From the NCBI RefSeq assembly GCF_019443745.1, contig NZ_CP050948.1, positions 4,778,001-4,842,000 of the forward strand: 64,000 nucleotides of DNA. Reading direction: 5' to 3'. This document shows, in pieces, positions 60,482 to 64,000 of this stretch. The stretch is from Iamia sp. SCSIO 61187 (lineage in GTDB: Bacteria > Actinomycetota > Acidimicrobiia > Acidimicrobiales > Iamiaceae). Position 1 is the first letter of the stretch, and the number at the start of each line of letters is the position of its first letter. The notes under the pieces are model-generated. The model did no database searches, was not told where the DNA came from, and saw nothing but the letters and a program-made list of their open reading frames with translations. A program made the translations under genes and the position numbers.

Positions 60482-62434
60482 TCAACCGCCGGACGTCACG
60501 GTGAAGTGGGTGGGGTCGGGGGTCTTGGTCCAGGCCCAGTAGTCGACCATGCGCCACGGGCTGAGGATCCGGATGCGGCCGCTCTCGTTGCGGTACCAGC
60601 TGTTCCGGATGCTCGGGTGCGACCAGATCATCCGGGACATCTCGTCCTGGAGCCGGGCGTCGTAGGCGTCGTGGGCCTCGGCCGTGACCTCCAGAGCGGC
60701 GCCGGGACCGGCCTCGGCCAGCAGCCCCAGGCACCCCATCACGTACCGCACCTGGCACTCGGCGTTGAAGATGATCGACCCGCCGTGGGCCAGGTTGGTG
60801 CCCGGCCCGTAGAGGCAGAACAGGTTGGGGAAGCCGGGCACGGTGATGCCGTACAGGGCGGTCGGCTCGTCGCCCCACCGCGCCCGCAGGTCCTGGCCGT
60901 CGCGACCGGTGATCGCCATGGGCCACAGGTAGCGGTTGGCGTGGAACCCGGTGGCCCACACGATGACGTCGACCTCGTGGAGGATCCCGGTGACGTCCCG
61001 GATGCCGGTGGGCTCGACGGCGTCGATGGCGTCGGTGACGAGGTCGACGTCGTCGCGGGTGAGGGCGCCGAGCCACGACCCGTTGTCCTGCAGGGTGCGC
61101 TTGCCGAGGCAGACGTAGTCGGGCACGACCTTGGCCAGCAGGTCGGCGTCGTCGCCGACCTGGTCGGCCATCCACTGGGTGAAGACCTCGCGGGCGGCGT
61201 CGTTGATCTCGCTCACGGCCCGGTCCGGGTGGGGGTAGTCGGGGTCGATCCGCATGGCCTCGAGCCCGCCGTCGCACGCCGGCCAGAACAGGAGGAACCG
61301 GTACCAGCGCCCGTAGAACGGCAGGTGGCGGATGGCCCACGTCATCCCCGGCCGCACCGGCTCGTGGTAGATCGGGTTGGGGAACATCCACGGTGCCGAG
61401 CGCTGGAACACCGTCACGTGGGCGGCGGCGGGGGCGATGGTGGGGACGATCTGGAAGGCGCTGGCCCCGGTGCCCACGACGGCGACCCGCCGACCGGTGA
61501 GGTCGGTGCCCGGCACCCACCGGGCCGAGTGCATGGCCAGCCCGCCGAAGGTCTCGATGCCGCGGATCTCGGGCACCTTGGGCCGGTTGAGCTGGCCCAC
61601 GGCGCTGATGACGACCGCGACGTCGAGCTCGTCGGTCGCGCCGTCGGCGGTGCGGACCCGCACGGTCCAGCGACCGTCGTCCTCGGACCAGGTGGCCGCC
61701 TCGACCTCGGTGTCGAAGCGGATGTGGCGGGCCACGTCGTGGTCGGCAGCGGCCCGCTCGAAGTACGCCTGGAGCTCGGGCTGCTGGGCGAAGAGCTCGG
61801 TCCACTCGTCGTCGGGCTGGAACGAGTAGCAGTAGAAGTGGTTGCCGACGTCGACCCGGCAGCCCGGGTAGGTGTTCTCGTGCCAGGTGCCCCCGACCCG
61901 CGGGTTCTTCTCGACGATCGTGTACGGCACGCCGGCCTGGCCCAGGCGGATCCCGGCCAGCAGGCCCGCCATCCCGGCCCCGATGACGACGACGGGCAGC
62001 GCCGCCCGGGCCGCCGGCGACGCGGCCAGAGCCGGCGGGACGACCGCCCGCTGGTCGACCCCGTCGAGCTCGAGCTCCTCGAGCAGCAGGGGCACGTACT
62101 CCGGGGGCACGGGCCCGGCGACCATCGCCTCCATGATCTCGTGCACCAGGTCGGGGCCCGGTGGGGGCGGCAGGCGGTGACCGCCGTCGCGGTAGGCGCA
62201 GATCGCGGCCAGGGCCCGCTTGCGGACGACCGCCTGGTCCTCGGGGCTCATGAACCCCTGGACCTCGTTGATGTAGATGCCGACCGGCCTCGGGTCGTCG
62301 CGGATCCACGACGGGTCGCCCGTCATGTGCACCATCGAGGCCAGCAGCGCCGGGATGCTGACGTCCTCGAGCAGGGCGGCGATCTCCTCGTCGGTCTCGG
62401 TGATGGGGAGGCCCGCGTGCCGGAGCCGCGTCAC
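60482..62434 (-). CDS. Baeyer-Villiger monooxygenase, 4-hydroxyacetophenone monooxygenase type
   Basis: The 650-residue flavoprotein has FAD loop GAGMAG after an N-terminal extension of about 150 residues (ALLEDVSIPALLASMVHMTG, DGGHRLPPPPGPDLVHEIME). This extension and the total length match HAPMO rather than shorter Baeyer-Villiger enzymes. The NADPH loop is VVGTGASAFQIVP. FGGLAMHSARW is the BVMO fingerprint in variant form. It would turn aryl ketones into esters; the substrate is inferred from family and neighbours. The GTG start overlaps the P450 stop by 4 nt. Confidence 0.88.
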   Translation of the reverse strand: MTRLRHAGLPITETDEEIAALLEDVSIPALLASMVHMTGDPSWIRDDPRPVGIYINEVQGFMSPEDQAVVRKRALAAICAYRDGGHRLPPPPGPDLVHEIMEAMVAGPVPPEYVPLLLEELELDGVDQRAVVPPALAASPAARAALPVVVIGAGMAGLLAGIRLGQAGVPYTIVEKNPRVGGTWHENTYPGCRVDVGNHFYCYSFQPDDEWTELFAQQPELQAYFERAAADHDVARHIRFDTEVEAATWSEDDGRWTVRVRTADGATDELDVAVVISAVGQLNRPKVPEIRGIETFGGLAMHSARWVPGTDLTGRRVAVVGTGASAFQIVPTIAPAAAHVTVFQRSAPWMFPNPIYHEPVRPGMTWAIRHLPFYGRWYRFLLFWPACDGGLEAMRIDPDYPHPDRAVSEINDAAREVFTQWMADQVGDDADLLAKVVPDYVCLGKRTLQDNGSWLGALTRDDVDLVTDAIDAVEPTGIRDVTGILHEVDVIVWATGFHANRYLWPMAITGRDGQDLRARWGDEPTALYGITVPGFPNLFCLYGPGTNLAHGGSIIFNAECQVRYVMGCLGLLAEAGPGAALEVTAEAHDAYDARLQDEMSRMIWSHPSIRNSWYRNESGRIRILSPWRMVDYWAWTKTPDPTHFTVTSGG

Positions 62435-63651
62435 GACAGCCGGACCGGCACGCGCTTGTACGAGCTGTTGAGGTTCGACCGCAGCCGCACCGGGTCGCCG
62501 GTCTGCTCGATCGACGGGAACGCGGCCAGCAGCTCCTCGAAGAAGATGCGGCCCTCGAGCCGGGCCAGGTGCACCCCGAGGCAGAAGTGCTCGGCGATGC
62601 CGAAGCTCAGGTGCGGGTTGGGCGACCGGGTGATGTCGAAGGCGTGCGGGTCGGCGAACACGGCCGGGTCCCGGTTGGCAGCCGTGTAGTACATCGCCAC
62701 CTTGTCGCCGGCGGCGATCGCCTGCCCGCCGAGCACGGTGTCCTCGGTGGCCGTGCGCCGGAAGTAGTGGAGGGGGTTGGCCCAGCGCAGAATCTCCTCG
62801 ACCGCCCCGGCGACCCGGGACGGGTCGGCCCGCAGGGCGTCGAGCTGCTCCGGGTGGGCGAGCAGGGCGAGGAGGCCGGAGCTGAGCATCGTCTGGGTCG
62901 TGTCGTTGCCGGCGGTGACGAGCTGCACGAAGAACGACCCGAAGTCGACGTCGCTCATGGTCTGCCCGCCGAAGTCGCCGTCGAGGATCAGGGTCGTGAG
63001 GTCCTCGCGGGGCGCCTGGGTGCGGCGCTCGGCCGCGAACCCGATGGCGTACATGGCCATCTCGATCGAGGCGCTGTGGTCGACCTCGCCGACGACGTCG
63101 GGGTCCTGACCCGACGTCTGGCGCTCGGCGAGGGTGTGGAGCAGGGCCCAGTCCTCCTCGGGGAGGCCCATGAGCCGGCCCATCACCTGGGTCGGGATGT
63201 GGGCGGCGACGTCGTGGACGAAGTCCACCTCACCCCCGTCGGCCGACCTCGCCGCGGCGTCGGCCAGCACGGACCGGGTGAGGGCGCGGATCTGGTCCTC
63301 CATGCCGGCGATGACCTTGGCCTTGAAGCTGTCGGCCAGCGGCTTGCGGTACGTCAGGTGCCGGGGCGGGTCCATGGCCAGCAACATCCCGCGCATCATC
63401 TCGAGCGAGTCCTCGGGCAGGTCCTCGAGGACCACGCCGCCCCTCGTGGCCGAGAACAGCACGGGCTCGCGGGCCACCGTCACCACGTCGGCGTGGGTGA
63501 GCACCGCCCAGAACCCCGACTGGTCGTCGGGCATGTCCTGCCATGCGACCGGGCTCTCCGCCCGCAGAGCGTCGATGGCGGCGTGGGGGACCCCGGCGGC
63601 GAAGGTGGCCGGGTCGGCCAGGCGCAGGCCCGTCGTGGACCCGACGCTCAT
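62431..63651 (-). CDS. Cytochrome P450
   Basis: The 406-residue soluble P450 has the I-helix oxygen-binding motif TAGNDTTQTM, the ExxR pair in EEILRWANPLHY, and the heme loop FGIAEHFCLGVHLARLEGR with the proximal Cys. DDQSGFWAVLTHADV is typical of actinobacterial CYP families. It needs separate redox partners, which are not in the window. The ATG overlaps the cupin stop by 4 nt, so the three enzymes are co-translated. Confidence 0.95.
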   Translation of the reverse strand: MSVGSTTGLRLADPATFAAGVPHAAIDALRAESPVAWQDMPDDQSGFWAVLTHADVVTVAREPVLFSATRGGVVLEDLPEDSLEMMRGMLLAMDPPRHLTYRKPLADSFKAKVIAGMEDQIRALTRSVLADAAARSADGGEVDFVHDVAAHIPTQVMGRLMGLPEEDWALLHTLAERQTSGQDPDVVGEVDHSASIEMAMYAIGFAAERRTQAPREDLTTLILDGDFGGQTMSDVDFGSFFVQLVTAGNDTTQTMLSSGLLALLAHPEQLDALRADPSRVAGAVEEILRWANPLHYFRRTATEDTVLGGQAIAAGDKVAMYYTAANRDPAVFADPHAFDITRSPNPHLSFGIAEHFCLGVHLARLEGRIFFEELLAAFPSIEQTGDPVRLRSNLNSSYKRVPVRLS

Positions 63652-64000
63652 GCCACCAGCACCGGCGGGCGGCCGAAGCCCTCGGCCTCGGCCAGCGCCA
63701 GGTAGGCCTCGAGCGTGCCCGGGCCGTCGAACACGCTCTCGACGTTGCCGTCGGCGTCGAGGTTGAGGTTCGACCCGTACATCTGGAACCACACCTGGGT
63801 GTCGGGCTCGAGGCACTCGAGGGTGTGGACCGACCCGGCCGGCTCGTAGAGGAACGACCCGGCCCGGTTCACGTCGTCGTACTCCTGGTAGTGCCAGGCG
63901 CCCGAGGTCGTGTAGGCGTAGACGGGGCCGGTGTGGCGGTGGGTCTGCACCGTGTAGCCGGGCTGGAAGATGTTCTCGACGATCCACAGGCCGAGGCCGG
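63648..64000 (-). CDS. Cupin-domain dioxygenase-like protein, N-terminus beyond window
   Basis: The visible 117 residues contain the cupin metal motifs: THRHTGPVYAYTTSGAWHYQ and LYEPAGSVHTLECLEPDTQV. This pattern resembles 2,4'-dihydroxyacetophenone dioxygenase and ChrR-like cupins. The former cleaves an aryl ketone side chain, which would match the Baeyer-Villiger enzyme two genes downstream. The reading frame is open to the window edge, so the start is outside. Confidence 0.8.
   Translation of the reverse strand, partial: GLGLWIVENIFQPGYTVQTHRHTGPVYAYTTSGAWHYQEYDDVNRAGSFLYEPAGSVHTLECLEPDTQVWFQMYGSNLNLDADGNVESVFDGPGTLEAYLALAEAEGFGRPPVLVA

Overview
The window is very GC-rich DNA from an actinobacterium. 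The evidence is a WhiB protein, DivIVA, a SigB-type sigma factor with RsbW-like partners, DUF222/HNH and DUF4097 proteins, a histidine kinase with a HisKA_3 domain, and many start codons sitting 6-9 nt after a TAnnnT box. The gene mix would fit Acidimicrobiia (an Iamia-like genus), but that placement is inference. The density is about one gene per kb on both strands. Nothing suggests a prophage, plasmid or CRISPR locus. One IS256-family element is present.

Left part (1-12 kb): an NYN-domain protein and a LysE exporter; crotonyl-CoA carboxylase/reductase; an ECF sigma factor fused to its own zinc anti-sigma domain and a membrane anchor; DivIVA and a thiolase. Next comes an intergenic block that folds like a structured RNA, then the replication/repair operon dnaX-ybaB-recR with the SRP RNA gene in front of it, the IS256-type element and tRNA-Ser(GGA).

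Middle (12-36 kb): a secreted subtilisin with DUF4214 repeats. A histidine kinase, response regulator and DUF4097 protein overlap end to start and are followed by a MacB/FtsX-type ABC exporter. Then come tadA and tRNA-Ser(CGA), an ABC exporter, a PQQ-type propeller protein, a DUF1361 protein and xseA-xseB. After these are an SDR, two RsbW-like proteins with a SigB-type sigma factor, dut and orn. The block ends with a whiB7-like gene behind a leader containing a small ORF and an intrinsic terminator, and with tRNA-Asp and tRNA-Phe, whose 3' end is repeated in tandem.

Right part (36-64 kb): malic enzyme, oxidoreductases, and a branched-chain amino acid module (amino acid dehydrogenase plus a fused E1 alpha-beta). 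These are followed by FHA, LysR and MarR regulators, an amidohydrolase cluster, pirin, an alpha/beta hydrolase and an MFS transporter. A DrrAB-type ABC exporter follows with a divergent TetR gene and an operator lying exactly in the promoter spacer. The last genes are a lipase, an amidase, RidA, a DUF222/HNH protein and an operon of cupin, P450 and a 4-hydroxyacetophenone-monooxygenase-like enzyme.

The most interesting unexplained signals are non-coding. (1) A promoter-led three-way-junction RNA candidate lies at 6934-7143. (2) A family of 48-49 nt palindromes occurs as pairs with a 70-71 nt period at three intergenic loci. (3) The whiB7 leader looks like an attenuator. (4) The tRNA-Phe 3' end and its terminator are repeated. 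The most interesting protein is the sigma/anti-sigma fusion.
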